Positions 53,676 to 62,914 of a stretch of DNA of 64,000 bases are shown here, one piece after another. This stretch comes from Syntrophales bacterium (GTDB taxonomy: Bacteria; Desulfobacterota; Syntrophia; Syntrophales; UBA8958), in the NCBI GenBank assembly GCA_026417625.1, contig JAOACW010000004.1:62001-126000 (forward strand). The letters run 5' to 3'. A program made the position numbers and the translations under genes. How positions within the stretch are numbered: position 1 is the first letter of the stretch; each line of letters begins with the position of its first letter. A model generated the notes under the pieces. The model ran no database searches and had not been told where the DNA came from. It saw only the letters and a program-made list of their open reading frames with translations.

Positions 53676-54407
53676 TTGATTGATCTTGGATTTCTGGGTA
53701 GTATCGAGTTAACGGGTGAGTTTCTTGTTGCTCTTCTAAGTATCACACTTATTGATTTAATTTTAGCAGGGGATAATGCTGTAGTTATTGCTATGGCAGT
53801 GCAGTGTCTGCCACCCGCCCAGCGAAAAAAGGGGATAGTTCTAGGTGCGGGTGCAGCAGTAGCACTGAGGGTAATTTTTGCTTTTGTAGCATCTCAGATG
53901 CTTCTTATCGAAGGTTTGAAACTTGCGGGTGGAATTGTAATCCTTTGGATTGGTTGGAAACTCCTTGTGGACAGTGCTAAGGAAAAAAATATCGAAGTCA
54001 AAACGGGTAAGACAGTTTTGCAGGCAGTATGGATTATTGTAATTGCTGATGTATCCATGTCACTGGACAACATTCTGGCTATTGCGGGTGCATCGCGGGG
54101 AAATTTCTTTTTGTTACTATTTGGGGTTGCCCTGAGTATACCGCTTGTCGTGGCGGGGAGTAGTATTCTGTCCCTTCTAATTGACCGTTATCCATTTATA
54201 CTCTACCTTGGGGCTGCTGTTCTTGGTCGAGTAGGGGGGGAAATGATCATCACGGATCCATTTGTAGTATCATTCATGGGTCCATCAAAGTTTATAAAAT
54301 ACACTGTGGAAGTTATCTGTGCAATTGGGGTAATAGTTCTTGCTGTGCTCTGGATGAGGAGAGTTGATAAAGAGCCTCCACCACTTAGAATAAGAGGGAG
54401 TAACTGA
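53676..54407 (+). CDS. TerC/YjbE family membrane protein
   Basis: A 243-residue protein with about seven helices and the family's acidic motifs LAGDNAVVIAMA and DVSMSLDNILA within the membrane. TerC-type proteins are linked to tellurite resistance and manganese export or metalation of exported proteins. The start is TTG; an eight-codon ATG frame (53653) ends in TGA overlapping it, which could couple translation. The RBS is weak. Confidence 0.88.
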   Translation: MIDLGFLGSIELTGEFLVALLSITLIDLILAGDNAVVIAMAVQCLPPAQRKKGIVLGAGAAVALRVIFAFVASQMLLIEGLKLAGGIVILWIGWKLLVDSAKEKNIEVKTGKTVLQAVWIIVIADVSMSLDNILAIAGASRGNFFLLLFGVALSIPLVVAGSSILSLLIDRYPFILYLGAAVLGRVGGEMIITDPFVVSFMGPSKFIKYTVEVICAIGVIVLAVLWMRRVDKEPPPLRIRGSN

Positions 54408-54411
54408 GTTA

Positions 54412-54786
54412 TTAACTGTAGCCAAGTTTATCTAGTTCATCATCAGTGAAACCAAGATGGTGGGCTATTTCATGAATGACAGTTTTTTTGATCTCTTCTT
54501 CAAGCGACGAGAGAGAGTCGCACATTCTTTCTAGGGGTTCCTGAAATATATATATCCGGTCGGGGAGACCGGGCAGTGAGAAGAAACTCTTTTCTTTAAG
54601 GGGTTGACCTACGTAGAGACCTAGAGGTACATTGTCTTTTCCTATGCCCAATTCTCTAAGTAGGTTTTTTGAAGGTCTTTTTTTAACCGTTACAATTACG
54701 TTGGTAAGCTTAGCTCTGATTTCTTCAGGGAGCTTTTCGATTGCCCTTTTCACTGCCCGGTCAAATTCGGAAACCCGAAATTTCAT
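54412..54786 (-). CDS. Zincin-like metallopeptidase family protein
   Basis: A 124-residue small protein with the zinc motif VIHEIAHHLGF (HExxH) and a C-terminal DDELDKLGY. This is the pattern of the small 'metallopeptidase family' (zincin_1) proteins common in bacteria, whose substrates are unknown. It lies 14 bases after the CoA ligase gene on the same strand and is convergent with terC. Confidence 0.88.
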   Translation of the reverse strand: MKFRVSEFDRAVKRAIEKLPEEIRAKLTNVIVTVKKRPSKNLLRELGIGKDNVPLGLYVGQPLKEKSFFSLPGLPDRIYIFQEPLERMCDSLSSLEEEIKKTVIHEIAHHLGFTDDELDKLGYS

Positions 54787-54800
54787 GTCGTTCCTCTGGT

Positions 54801-56816
54801 CTATCCTGTGTATATACGGTAATCCACAACGAGAGCGCCTTTTTCGTACAGAAGCACTGGGTTCAGGTCTATTTGATCGATTTCAGGGTGATGTCTTACG
54901 AGTTGGGATAGATTTTTCATTAGCGCTATTAGTGCTTTTATGTCCCTTGGTTTTTGACCTCGGAAACCTGAGAGGATGGGGTGTCCTTTGATGTTTTCGA
55001 TCATGTGGCGAAACTCACTCTCTTTTGCAGGGAGCAAACAGAATTTAACATCTCGGTATATTTCCGTGAAGATACCCCCTAGACCAAACATTAGGGCATG
55101 GCCATACTGGGGATCCTTCACGACACCAACGATAACTTCCACTCCCCCTGGTTCGGCCATAGGAGAGATTGTGACGCCCGAAATGCGAGCGTGAGGGGCT
55201 TTACCTTTGACCTCTGATATCATCTCCTCGTAAGCCTTTTTAATCTCAGATGATTTTCCTAAGTTGAGTTTCACCCCTCCCACGTCTGTTTTGTGAGAAA
55301 TATCAGGAGAGTCGATCTTCATTGCCACAGGACCTCCTATACCCCGAGCGATGTTTATCGCTTCAGTTGCTGTTTTTGCTTCATAAGCAGGAACAATGGG
55401 GATCTCATATTTTTTGAGTAAACCTGCAGTCTCCGTGTATGGTAGTAGCCTCAAACTTGAAGGACGTGTAACATGTTCTTCTCTTTTCTTTTTCTTTTCG
55501 TCGAAGCGGAAGAACTGATATAGGGCTTTGATAGCTCTCTCCGGTGTGGGAAAAACGGGAATACCCTTTTCATGCATTTTTTTTGATTCTTCTCGTTCCA
55601 CATCGGCACCCCCACAGAAAACAATAAGTTCGTCCTTCCCTGTTACAATTTCAGAGGCACCATGAATGGGGTCTCCGAAGATAACCACGCTCGTATCATA
55701 ATGACCTTTCGCTGCCTCGATGACTTTAGAATAGAGGGTTGGATCGGTTATTGCGTCGCCAGTCAGGTCAATTGGATTGGTAACACCACAGTGGGGTGGT
55801 AGGAAAGAGCGGAGCTGTTTTTTAAGGGCTGGGCTGGGTGGTGGGCTTTCAAACCCTAGTCTCTCACCCTCATCTATGGCCAGGATGGCAGCACCTCCAG
55901 AGCTGGAAATGCAGAGTAGCTTTCTACCTTTAGGTTTTTCCATGTAGGCCAGTGCTTTAGCGAAGTCGTACAGCTCTTCCAGAGTGTCTGCCCTATGTAT
56001 TCTGTACTTCTCAAAGAGGGCAGTGTAGATTTCATCGTCACCGGCTAAGGATTTCGTATGGCTTTCCGCAGCTATCTTGCCCCTTGCTGTTCTTCCCGCT
56101 TTAAGAATGACGATGGGTTTTGTTGTTCTGGCGAGTGATTCTCTGAACTTCTCTGGTCTTTTCACACCCTCGATATAAAGGGCAATGACTTTTGTATTTG
56201 GATCCTCGTTGAAGTACTGGATGCAGTCCGTTTCGTCAATATCCGCCCTGTTTCCTAGACTTACAAAACAACTAACTCCCAGATGTTCTTCACTGGCCCA
56301 ATCTATGAGTGCAGCGCCAACAGTTCCACTTTGAGATACGAAGGTCATTCTCCCCTTTGTGGTTATTAAAGGCCAAGATGCACAGAGGTTGTGGTGGGGA
56401 TGGTTAACCCCCTGGCAGTTTGGACCGATAACACTTATCCCATACTTGTGGGCCAAATTCGCCAGATCTTCCTGGAGTTTTTCTCCTTCCGGTCCTGCTT
56501 CGGCGAACCCGCCTGTAATTACAATCGCAGCTTTTACTCCTGCCTTTCCGCAGTCCTCAATGGCCTGTGGCACCATTTTGGCGGGAATAACGATCACAGC
56601 CAATTCTGGTGGTTCGGGGGGCGAGGCAATATCTCTGTATACTTTCAGATCCAGTATTGTTTCCGCTTTAGGATTGATTGGATATATTGGTCCTTGAAAG
56701 CCTCCATGGATAATGTTGTAGAGGATGTCGTAGCCCAGTTTTCCTGGAGTTGCGGATGCTCCTATCAATGCCACACTCTTTGGTCTGAAGACCGCATCAA
56801 GATTCTTTCTCTCCAT
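54801..56816 (-). CDS. ADP-forming acetyl/acyl-CoA synthetase, fused alpha-beta
   Basis: A 671-residue NDP-forming CoA ligase. Order: CoA-binding domain (residues 5-130, VALIGASATPGKLG), succinyl-CoA ligase-like domain with the phosphohistidine region (ESHTKSLAGDDE near 253), and an ATP-grasp domain (from about 450: AMKIDSPDISHKTDVGGV). Such enzymes make ATP from acyl-CoA in anaerobes and also serve acid activation. No acetyltransferase domain is attached, so protein acetylation is unlikely. Confidence 0.9.
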   Translation of the reverse strand: MERKNLDAVFRPKSVALIGASATPGKLGYDILYNIIHGGFQGPIYPINPKAETILDLKVYRDIASPPEPPELAVIVIPAKMVPQAIEDCGKAGVKAAIVITGGFAEAGPEGEKLQEDLANLAHKYGISVIGPNCQGVNHPHHNLCASWPLITTKGRMTFVSQSGTVGAALIDWASEEHLGVSCFVSLGNRADIDETDCIQYFNEDPNTKVIALYIEGVKRPEKFRESLARTTKPIVILKAGRTARGKIAAESHTKSLAGDDEIYTALFEKYRIHRADTLEELYDFAKALAYMEKPKGRKLLCISSSGGAAILAIDEGERLGFESPPPSPALKKQLRSFLPPHCGVTNPIDLTGDAITDPTLYSKVIEAAKGHYDTSVVIFGDPIHGASEIVTGKDELIVFCGGADVEREESKKMHEKGIPVFPTPERAIKALYQFFRFDEKKKKREEHVTRPSSLRLLPYTETAGLLKKYEIPIVPAYEAKTATEAINIARGIGGPVAMKIDSPDISHKTDVGGVKLNLGKSSEIKKAYEEMISEVKGKAPHARISGVTISPMAEPGGVEVIVGVVKDPQYGHALMFGLGGIFTEIYRDVKFCLLPAKESEFRHMIENIKGHPILSGFRGQKPRDIKALIALMKNLSQLVRHHPEIDQIDLNPVLLYEKGALVVDYRIYTG

Positions 56817-56902
56817 AACTTCCCCCTTGAATTAATATTTTTGGAAATGTAGGGATTATTAAACATATTTTTGGTTAAAATAATACAGGAAAGTTTTGGA
56901 TT

Positions 56903-57739
56903 TTGGGGCTGAAGAATTATCTTCAAAGTAAACGAACGTATTTTAGATTTCTCCGCTCTTTTATACGTTGCTTTTACACCCCCGTTTCTATTCGAAGGGA
57001 AATCTCCTTTGAGCAGAATGAAGAGTGTATCAGTAAAGCTGTAGGAAATGTTCTTTTCTATAGGTACGGGAGCATCAAGGTGAACTCTACGGCTGCTTCT
57101 TACCATTTTGAAGTGCGCCGTGGGTTTGTTACAAGAGCAGGAAAGATTGTACTCCATTTGGGAGTTGTTTTTATCACAGTTGGAGTTCTCATAGGGACAA
57201 TTGCTCGCTTGGATGGTCAGTTGTTTGTCGGGGAGGGTGAGAGGAGTAATGTGATATTTGTAGGAGAAAACACGTTTATCCTTCCCTTTAGTGTGAAGCT
57301 GGATCGTTTTCATGTTGCATATTACGAAAACGGTACCCCTAACGAGATCCTTTCAGAGATTTCGATTTCGAGGGAAGGTATAGTCGAAGAGGGTACTCTG
57401 AGTGTGAATCGACCCTATAAATTTGATGGGTTTTATCTCTTTCTGGTTTCCCATGGATCTCTAAGGGAAGGGAAAGGCACGCGATCTTACAATCAGATAA
57501 GGGTTGTTTATGATCCCGGTTTGCCGTTTCTCTTCGCAGGTGCTATTCTTCTTGTGCTGGGTATTTCTTTTACTTTTCTATTTTCTGGAATCCAAGTAAA
57601 TGTAGATGTGGACCCCCTGAGCGGGGTCACTTTGGTTGTGTTTTCCGGTGTTACCCATGGTTTCAAAATCCCGCTGGAGAGGGAAATTGGGTATCTAATA
57701 GGTAAAGTTTCTCAAGAAGGTAGGAAAATTAAGGGATGA
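56903..57739 (+). CDS. ResB-like cytochrome c biogenesis protein, short form
   Basis: A 278-residue ResB/Ccs1-type protein. From residue 60 it follows the family (HFEVRRGFVTRAGKIVLHLG, GVLIGTIARLDGQLFVGEGE) with helices near 83-103 and 208-228. The two N-terminal transmembrane helices of full-length ResB are missing, and the frame is closed by a stop eight codons upstream of the TTG start, so they are not encoded here. System II cytochrome c maturation needs ResB with CcsA, encoded immediately downstream (4-base overlap). Confidence 0.8.
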   Translation: MGLKNYLQSKRTYFRFLRSFIRCFYTPVSIRREISFEQNEECISKAVGNVLFYRYGSIKVNSTAASYHFEVRRGFVTRAGKIVLHLGVVFITVGVLIGTIARLDGQLFVGEGERSNVIFVGENTFILPFSVKLDRFHVAYYENGTPNEILSEISISREGIVEEGTLSVNRPYKFDGFYLFLVSHGSLREGKGTRSYNQIRVVYDPGLPFLFAGAILLVLGISFTFLFSGIQVNVDVDPLSGVTLVVFSGVTHGFKIPLEREIGYLIGKVSQEGRKIKG

Positions 57740-58563
57740 TTGATGTTTTTTTTCTAAGGATCGCTGCAAGCTTGTATCTCATTTCTTTGCTACTTAGTGT
57801 TCTCTCTATTTTCTTCAGAGAAAAATATTCACTTGTAACTTCGTTTCGCATAGTTACATTTATTGGGCTCACTTTACACGTTCTTAGTTTTTCTGCCCGC
57901 GTATGGCAATCCTATGAACTTCATAAGGGTTATTTCCCCGTCGTAAGCATGTATGAGTCACTCACTTTTTTCTCAATGACAGTTATGTTTTACTATTTGT
58001 TTCAGAGGGATTTGGAGAGTGAAGAAACGGTAGGATTTTTTGTGACGTTGTTTGTTTTCTTGTTGGCCGGTTGTCTTGCATTCGCCTCCCTGTTTGACAA
58101 GGAAATGCGGCCTGTTTTACCCTCTTTAAAGGGCTTGTGGTTGCCTATACATGCGCTTACCTGTCTTATTGGATATGCGGGTTTTACTGTTGCCTTCATA
58201 CTGGGAATTGTGTATTTAATGCGTAATATTTTTCGATTCAGGTCGTCCGTTGGTCTTGAGGACGTTGTTTTCTGTGCTTTAGATAGGTCAATTAACGTGG
58301 GTGTATTTTTCTTCACCGTGGGTTTTGTAGCGGGGGTAATCTGGGCCCATTATGCATGGGGTGCGTACTGGAGATGGGACCCTAAGGAAGTGGGATCACT
58401 TATCACCTTATTGGTGTACGTGGGGTATATCCATGTGGATGGTTTGGTAGGGTTGAGTATCCATACCAAAATTTTTGTTGTTGTTCTTGGTTTTTTGTGT
58501 GTAGTTTTTACGTACTTCGGTGTTAATTACCTATCGAGCGTTCACGTTTACCATGGGATGTGA
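57736..58563 (+). CDS. ccsA: Cytochrome c assembly protein CcsA/CcsB
   Basis: A 275-residue membrane protein with about eight helices and the haem-handling WWD motif AWGAYWRWDPKEVGSL near residue 211. Periplasmic His residues (LHKGYFPVVSMYES, PIHALTC) fit the family. It brings haem to apocytochromes together with the ResB-like protein. Confidence 0.93.
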   Translation: MIDVFFLRIAASLYLISLLLSVLSIFFREKYSLVTSFRIVTFIGLTLHVLSFSARVWQSYELHKGYFPVVSMYESLTFFSMTVMFYYLFQRDLESEETVGFFVTLFVFLLAGCLAFASLFDKEMRPVLPSLKGLWLPIHALTCLIGYAGFTVAFILGIVYLMRNIFRFRSSVGLEDVVFCALDRSINVGVFFFTVGFVAGVIWAHYAWGAYWRWDPKEVGSLITLLVYVGYIHVDGLVGLSIHTKIFVVVLGFLCVVFTYFGVNYLSSVHVYHGM

Positions 58564-59448
58564 GTGGTGTCGCAGCTAAAAATTGGACATTCAAAGCCAT
58601 CACCGGAAGTTCCCGGACCTATTCATCCTCGCGGTCTTACCGTTCGTCTTTATCCTTTTTTAGTCATTGTTATCATTGGGCTTGTTTTATATGGAGCCCT
58701 GAAGTATGTCAAAAGCTCTCGTCCCTTTGTGATGGCGGAGGAGTTAATACGTGGCAGTAGTGAAGTGCGGTCACTCATAGGTGAAGTAAAGGATTGTACG
58801 CCGTGGTTGCCAGTGAGTGTCAGTGAGACGAAGAAGGGCATTGAAGTAGTTATGACAGTGCGGGTTGAGGGAAAAATGGGAAGTACTATTGTGAAATGCC
58901 GTTTTTTATATGCCGGCAAGAAATGGCGACTCCTAAGTGCTGAAATGCAAGAACCCCGAGGAACATTTCGACCTTTGAAGGTGGTGCGGGAAATACAAAG
59001 CGGCGGCAAGGAAGAACTGCTCAACGAAGCACATCGATTTTTCAGGGATGGTGATTTAGATGGTGCAATACATAGGTACAGTGAAATAATTGCCCTGGAT
59101 CCGCAGTTTGAAGTAGCCTATTTCTGGCGGGCTGTGGCGTATGTGAAGAAGAACAGGTATGACGAGGCGGAAGGTGACTTCAGAGCTGTTGTGCAGTTGA
59201 ATCCCAGGAATGTGAATGCTTATAACTGGCTTGGCTGGTTGTATGCGCAACGGCGTAACTATTCCCGTTGCGTGGAGGTTCTAAGTAAAGCAGTGGATCT
59301 TAAAAAGGATAACGGCTGGGCTTATTTTACCCGAAGTCGGTGTCACTATCTTAGTGGTGAGAGGGAAAAGGCGTTAAGAGATTCGGAGGAAGCCTGTACT
59401 CTGGGATATAAAAGGGCATGTGCAATGAGGGATAGGTTGGGAAGATGA
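58564..59448 (+). CDS. Membrane-anchored TPR protein with Coa1-like domain
   Basis: A 294-residue protein with one N-terminal helix (about 30-48), a small alpha/beta domain (60-140: SEVRSLIGEVKDCTPWLP, MGSTIVKCRFLYAGKKWRL) that resembles Coa1/Tim21-like domains, and four TPRs (about 150-285). It follows ccsA at once (GTG start just after the ccsA stop) and may help cytochrome maturation or bind its substrates. The Coa1 likeness is by pattern and needs a profile search. Confidence 0.7.
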   Translation: MVSQLKIGHSKPSPEVPGPIHPRGLTVRLYPFLVIVIIGLVLYGALKYVKSSRPFVMAEELIRGSSEVRSLIGEVKDCTPWLPVSVSETKKGIEVVMTVRVEGKMGSTIVKCRFLYAGKKWRLLSAEMQEPRGTFRPLKVVREIQSGGKEELLNEAHRFFRDGDLDGAIHRYSEIIALDPQFEVAYFWRAVAYVKKNRYDEAEGDFRAVVQLNPRNVNAYNWLGWLYAQRRNYSRCVEVLSKAVDLKKDNGWAYFTRSRCHYLSGEREKALRDSEEACTLGYKRACAMRDRLGR

Positions 59449-60491
59449 TTGTTAAAGAAGGAGGGTTTTTTTTCGTACCCACTTCACTTGACGAGAGAGA
59501 AGGACGGGAGGCTATTCGTAGGTTGCTTGAGAAGTTTGATATTCCCTTTAAAAAGGGGGACGCGGTTGGTATTAAAGTACACTGGGGAGAACGGGGAAAC
59601 CAGAGCTACCTGCCTCCTTTTTTTGCGGCGGAAATTGTGGATTGGCTTAAATCGAGGGGTTTTTCATCTTTCATTTTCGATACGACCGTCCTCTATTCCG
59701 GAGGGAGGAGGGATGGGAGAGAGGCCTTAAAGACAGCCGCACAGCATGGTTACACAGAGGACTACCTGGGATGTCCCGTGATTATAGCCGATGGTTTCGA
59801 TGGTAGAGACACTGTAGACATAACAGCTGGTTTCAAGCACTTCACCACGGTACAAATTGGGAATGTGCTGAATAGGGCGCAGGGGTTTGTCATATTTTCC
59901 CATTTCAAAGGACACATGGCAGCGGGTTTCGGAGGTGCGGTGAAGAACATCTCGATGGGTTTTGCCTCTAGAGCCCAGAAACAGAGGATGCATGCTGATG
60001 TTCATCCTGAACTAAACCGTTCTCAGTGTTCCCGTTGTGGCCTTTGCAGTCAGATATGTCCCGTGCAAGCCGTTCAAGGTGAGAAAGGTCAGTATCCCAC
60101 ATTCGATCGCGAAAGATGCATCGGTTGTGCCCAGTGTATCGGTTTGTGTCCGGAGGTGGCCCTTAAGATCTTTTGGGATACGGATAACCGGGTATTCCAA
60201 GAGAGACTTGTGGAAACAGCGGCAGCCGTCTGGAATGTTATAGGAGGAAGGACAATAGTCGTAAATGCCCTTTTGAAGATAACCACTGACTGTGATTGCC
60301 TACCGGGTAGGAATCCTGTAATTGCCCCTGATGCAGGTCTCGTAGGTGGCTATCATCCTGTGCGGGTAGATCGTGAATCCCTCAAGATTGTGGGTGAAAG
60401 TGTCATAGACAGAACTCACCCGGGTGTGAACTGGAGACGTCAGTTTGATTATGCAAAAGAAATAGGTTTCTGGGATCTTCAGGTGATATGA
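59445..60491 (+). CDS. DUF362 protein with two 4Fe-4S clusters
   Basis: A 348-residue protein. The DUF362 domain (residues 1-190; GIKVHWGERGNQSY, FKGHMAAGFGGAVKNISMG) is followed by two ferredoxin motifs, CSRCGLCSQICP and CIGCAQCIGLCP, at about 193-234, then more DUF362 sequence. Members are thought to be redox proteins; the reaction is not known. It overlaps both neighbours by four bases, so it is coupled to the B12-radical SAM enzyme downstream. Confidence 0.88.
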   Translation: MIVKEGGFFFVPTSLDEREGREAIRRLLEKFDIPFKKGDAVGIKVHWGERGNQSYLPPFFAAEIVDWLKSRGFSSFIFDTTVLYSGGRRDGREALKTAAQHGYTEDYLGCPVIIADGFDGRDTVDITAGFKHFTTVQIGNVLNRAQGFVIFSHFKGHMAAGFGGAVKNISMGFASRAQKQRMHADVHPELNRSQCSRCGLCSQICPVQAVQGEKGQYPTFDRERCIGCAQCIGLCPEVALKIFWDTDNRVFQERLVETAAAVWNVIGGRTIVVNALLKITTDCDCLPGRNPVIAPDAGLVGGYHPVRVDRESLKIVGESVIDRTHPGVNWRRQFDYAKEIGFWDLQVI

Positions 60492-62002
60492 GAGAATTCA
60501 AAGTGGGAGAGAAGTGGATGGATAGGGTAAAGGTTCTTCTTGTCTACCCTGAGTACCCAAATACCTTCTGGAGTTTCCGGTATGCCCTGAATTTTATCTC
60601 CAAGAAGGCGAGTCATCCCCCCCTGGGGCTGTTAACGGTTGCCGCGCTTCTTCCTGAAGAGTGGGAAAAAAGGCTTATCGACATGAATGTGAGTCCTTTG
60701 AAGGAGGAAGATCTCCAGTGGGCGGATTATGTCTTTGTTGGTGCCATGTCGATTCAGGAACATTCCGGGCGCGACGTTTTACGTCGGGCGAAGGAGCTTG
60801 GTAAGATAACAGTGGCGGGAGGTCCTCTCTTCACTGTGCGTTATGATGAGTTTGAAGACGTGGATCACTTTGTGTTGAATGAAGCAGAGATCAACCTGCC
60901 TTTTTTTATTGAGGATCTTAGAGCGGGGAGAGCGAAGAAGATTTACAAGACCGATGATCTTGCCGATATAACGAGGACACCCGTTCCCAGATACGATATA
61001 GCTGAGATGCGCAAATATGCCTCCATGTGTATCCAATACTCCCGTGGCTGCCCATTTGATTGTGAGTTCTGTGAAATTACCTTTCTCTTTGGAAGGAGAC
61101 CCCGCACGAAGGAAGGTCGCCAGATCATAAATGAATTGGAATTCCTCTACAAGCTGGGATGGAGGGGAAGTGTATTTTTTGTGGATGATAATTTTGTGGG
61201 AAACAGGAGAAAACTGAAAGAGGATCTTATGCCCCTTCTTATTGCCTGGCAGAAGAAAAAAAATTATCCATATACCTTTTACACGGAGGCTTCCATAAAT
61301 GTTTCCGATGATGAGGAGCTCATGGATCTCATGGTTCAGGCAGGATTTAACGCGCTCTTCGTCGGTATTGAATCTCCTCATGTGGAAAGTCTTGAGGAAT
61401 GTGGGAAGAATCCAAATGTGAGGAGGAACCTACTGGAGAGTGTGAAGAAGATTCAGACGGCAGGATTTGATGTTCAGGGGGGGTTCATTGTGGGTTTCGA
61501 TAATGACCCCCCCAACATATTTGATAAAATTGTCGATTTTGTTATGCAGTCCAATATAGTAACAGCAATGGTGGGACTACTGAATGCACCTGAAGGGACG
61601 AGACTCTACAGGAGACTCAAGAATGAGGGAAGGATACTGAAGTTTATGACGGGAGATAATACAGATTTTTGCACGAATGTCATCCCTAAGATGGGATTGG
61701 AGACCCTGATTAAAGGGTACGAGAGAATTGTGAAAACCCTCTATATGCCGAAGATGTATTACAAGCGGGTGAAAGGTTTTTTGAAGGTTTTTGAACCACG
61801 GCAGAAGAGGATATTCCACATCAAATGGATGCACATTGAAGCCCTTGTGAAGTCTATGTTTGTACTCGGCTTAAAGGAAAAGGGAAGGTGGGAATACTGG
61901 AAGCTTTTCTTCTGGTCCTTGATTTTTAAGCCGAGGATTTTCCCGTTGTCCATAACTTTTGCTATCTATGGATACCACTTTCGCAAAGTCTTCGAGAGAT
62001 GA
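60488..62002 (+). CDS. B12-binding radical SAM protein (DUF4070-type C-terminus)
   Basis: A 504-residue protein. An N-terminal cobalamin-binding-like domain (residues 10-150; LLVYPEYPNTFW, HPPLGLLTVAALLP), a radical SAM core with CPFDCEFC near residue 189 and VFFVDDNFVGNRR, and a helical C-terminal part like DUF4070. Such enzymes often methylate unactivated carbons or rearrange lipids. The substrate is unknown. It lacks the DxHxxG cobalamin His motif in an obvious place. The ATG overlaps the DUF362 stop; ATG 60518 is an alternative. Confidence 0.87.
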   Translation: MREFKVGEKWMDRVKVLLVYPEYPNTFWSFRYALNFISKKASHPPLGLLTVAALLPEEWEKRLIDMNVSPLKEEDLQWADYVFVGAMSIQEHSGRDVLRRAKELGKITVAGGPLFTVRYDEFEDVDHFVLNEAEINLPFFIEDLRAGRAKKIYKTDDLADITRTPVPRYDIAEMRKYASMCIQYSRGCPFDCEFCEITFLFGRRPRTKEGRQIINELEFLYKLGWRGSVFFVDDNFVGNRRKLKEDLMPLLIAWQKKKNYPYTFYTEASINVSDDEELMDLMVQAGFNALFVGIESPHVESLEECGKNPNVRRNLLESVKKIQTAGFDVQGGFIVGFDNDPPNIFDKIVDFVMQSNIVTAMVGLLNAPEGTRLYRRLKNEGRILKFMTGDNTDFCTNVIPKMGLETLIKGYERIVKTLYMPKMYYKRVKGFLKVFEPRQKRIFHIKWMHIEALVKSMFVLGLKEKGRWEYWKLFFWSLIFKPRIFPLSITFAIYGYHFRKVFER

Positions 62003-62042
62003 TGATGCGTGAGGGGGAATTTCCTGTATATGAGGGGAGGAA

Positions 62043-62576
62043 GTGTGGATTATGCCTGTTTATGAGCTTGAAGGGAAGAGACCAGTGATAGCGTCGGATG
62101 CTTATGTGCATCCCGCTGCGATACTGATAGGAGATGTGAAAATTGGCAGTGGTTGCTTCATTGCCCCTGGGGCTGTTCTTCGGGCGGATTTTGGCCCAAT
62201 TATAGTTGGAGAGGGAACGAGTGTTCAGGATAACGCCACGTTGCACGTAAATCCCAACGAAAGATTAATCATAGGTATGAACTGCATTGTGGGTCATAAC
62301 GCTGTTTTGCATGATGTTTTTGTGGAGGACGGTTGTGTTATCGGTATGGGGGCTGTGCTTATGGCTCATGTTAAGTGTGAGCGAGGTGCCTTTGTTGCCG
62401 CAGGGGCGGTGGTTCCGCAAAACATGGTTGTTCCCGCGGGGAAACTCGCTGCTGGAAATCCCGCGAAGGTGATAAAGGATGTGACTGAGGAAATGGTGGC
62501 TTACGCTACCCTCGGTGTGTTGGAGTACAGAAAGCTATGTAGCAGATATATAAAAGGAATAACCACTGTTGGTTAG
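62043..62576 (+). CDS. Gamma-class carbonic anhydrase-like protein
   Basis: A 177-residue left-handed beta-helix protein with hexapeptide repeats. The three zinc His are in place (TLHVN, VGHNAVLHD), as in the Cam/YrdA family. It would hydrate CO2, though many YrdA-like members show no measured activity. The start is GTG with GGGGAGG four bases upstream; ATG 62052 is possible. Confidence 0.9.
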   Translation: MWIMPVYELEGKRPVIASDAYVHPAAILIGDVKIGSGCFIAPGAVLRADFGPIIVGEGTSVQDNATLHVNPNERLIIGMNCIVGHNAVLHDVFVEDGCVIGMGAVLMAHVKCERGAFVAAGAVVPQNMVVPAGKLAAGNPAKVIKDVTEEMVAYATLGVLEYRKLCSRYIKGITTVG

Positions 62577-62605
62577 GTGAATGGCCACCTGCTAGCCTTG
62601 AGATG

Positions 62606-62863
62606 CTAGAGTTTGGTTATTAAAAAAGGATAATGAAGGTCACATGGTATGCCCATCCTCAACCAGGCGTTGCGTTCGTCCATCACGTTATTGATAACAT
62701 CCCTGATCAAGACTTTTTCCCCCTCCCTTAAGATTTCTGTATACACACTTATGCTTTCAACCTGCGTGGGGGCTGTTTCTCCCGTTTCTTCCGTATAAAA
62801 AAGACGAGCTTCTTCGAGTGTGTCGGCGGCAATTATGAAATTGCCTATCCTGAAGGCTTCCAT
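62606..62863 (-). CDS. Hypothetical small protein
   Basis: An 85-residue cytoplasmic protein (MEAFRIGNFIIAADTLEEAR...), acidic, with a predicted beta-alpha-beta pattern and no Cys or transmembrane segment. I recognise no family. A GGAGAGAAAG RBS lies just before the ATG, which supports translation. It sits between the carbonic-anhydrase-like gene and a metal carrier gene. Confidence 0.6.
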   Translation of the reverse strand: MEAFRIGNFIIAADTLEEARLFYTEETGETAPTQVESISVYTEILREGEKVLIRDVINNVMDERNAWLRMGIPCDLHYPFLITKL

Positions 62864-62914
62864 CTTTCTCTCCTTCCCGAATGATGGGTAATTTTAGACT
62901 ATCGTTGACAGTTG

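Noticed and set aside
60779-61381. 200-codon open frame opposite the B12-radical SAM gene
   Set aside because: It is a shadow frame over the radical SAM core; no family features.
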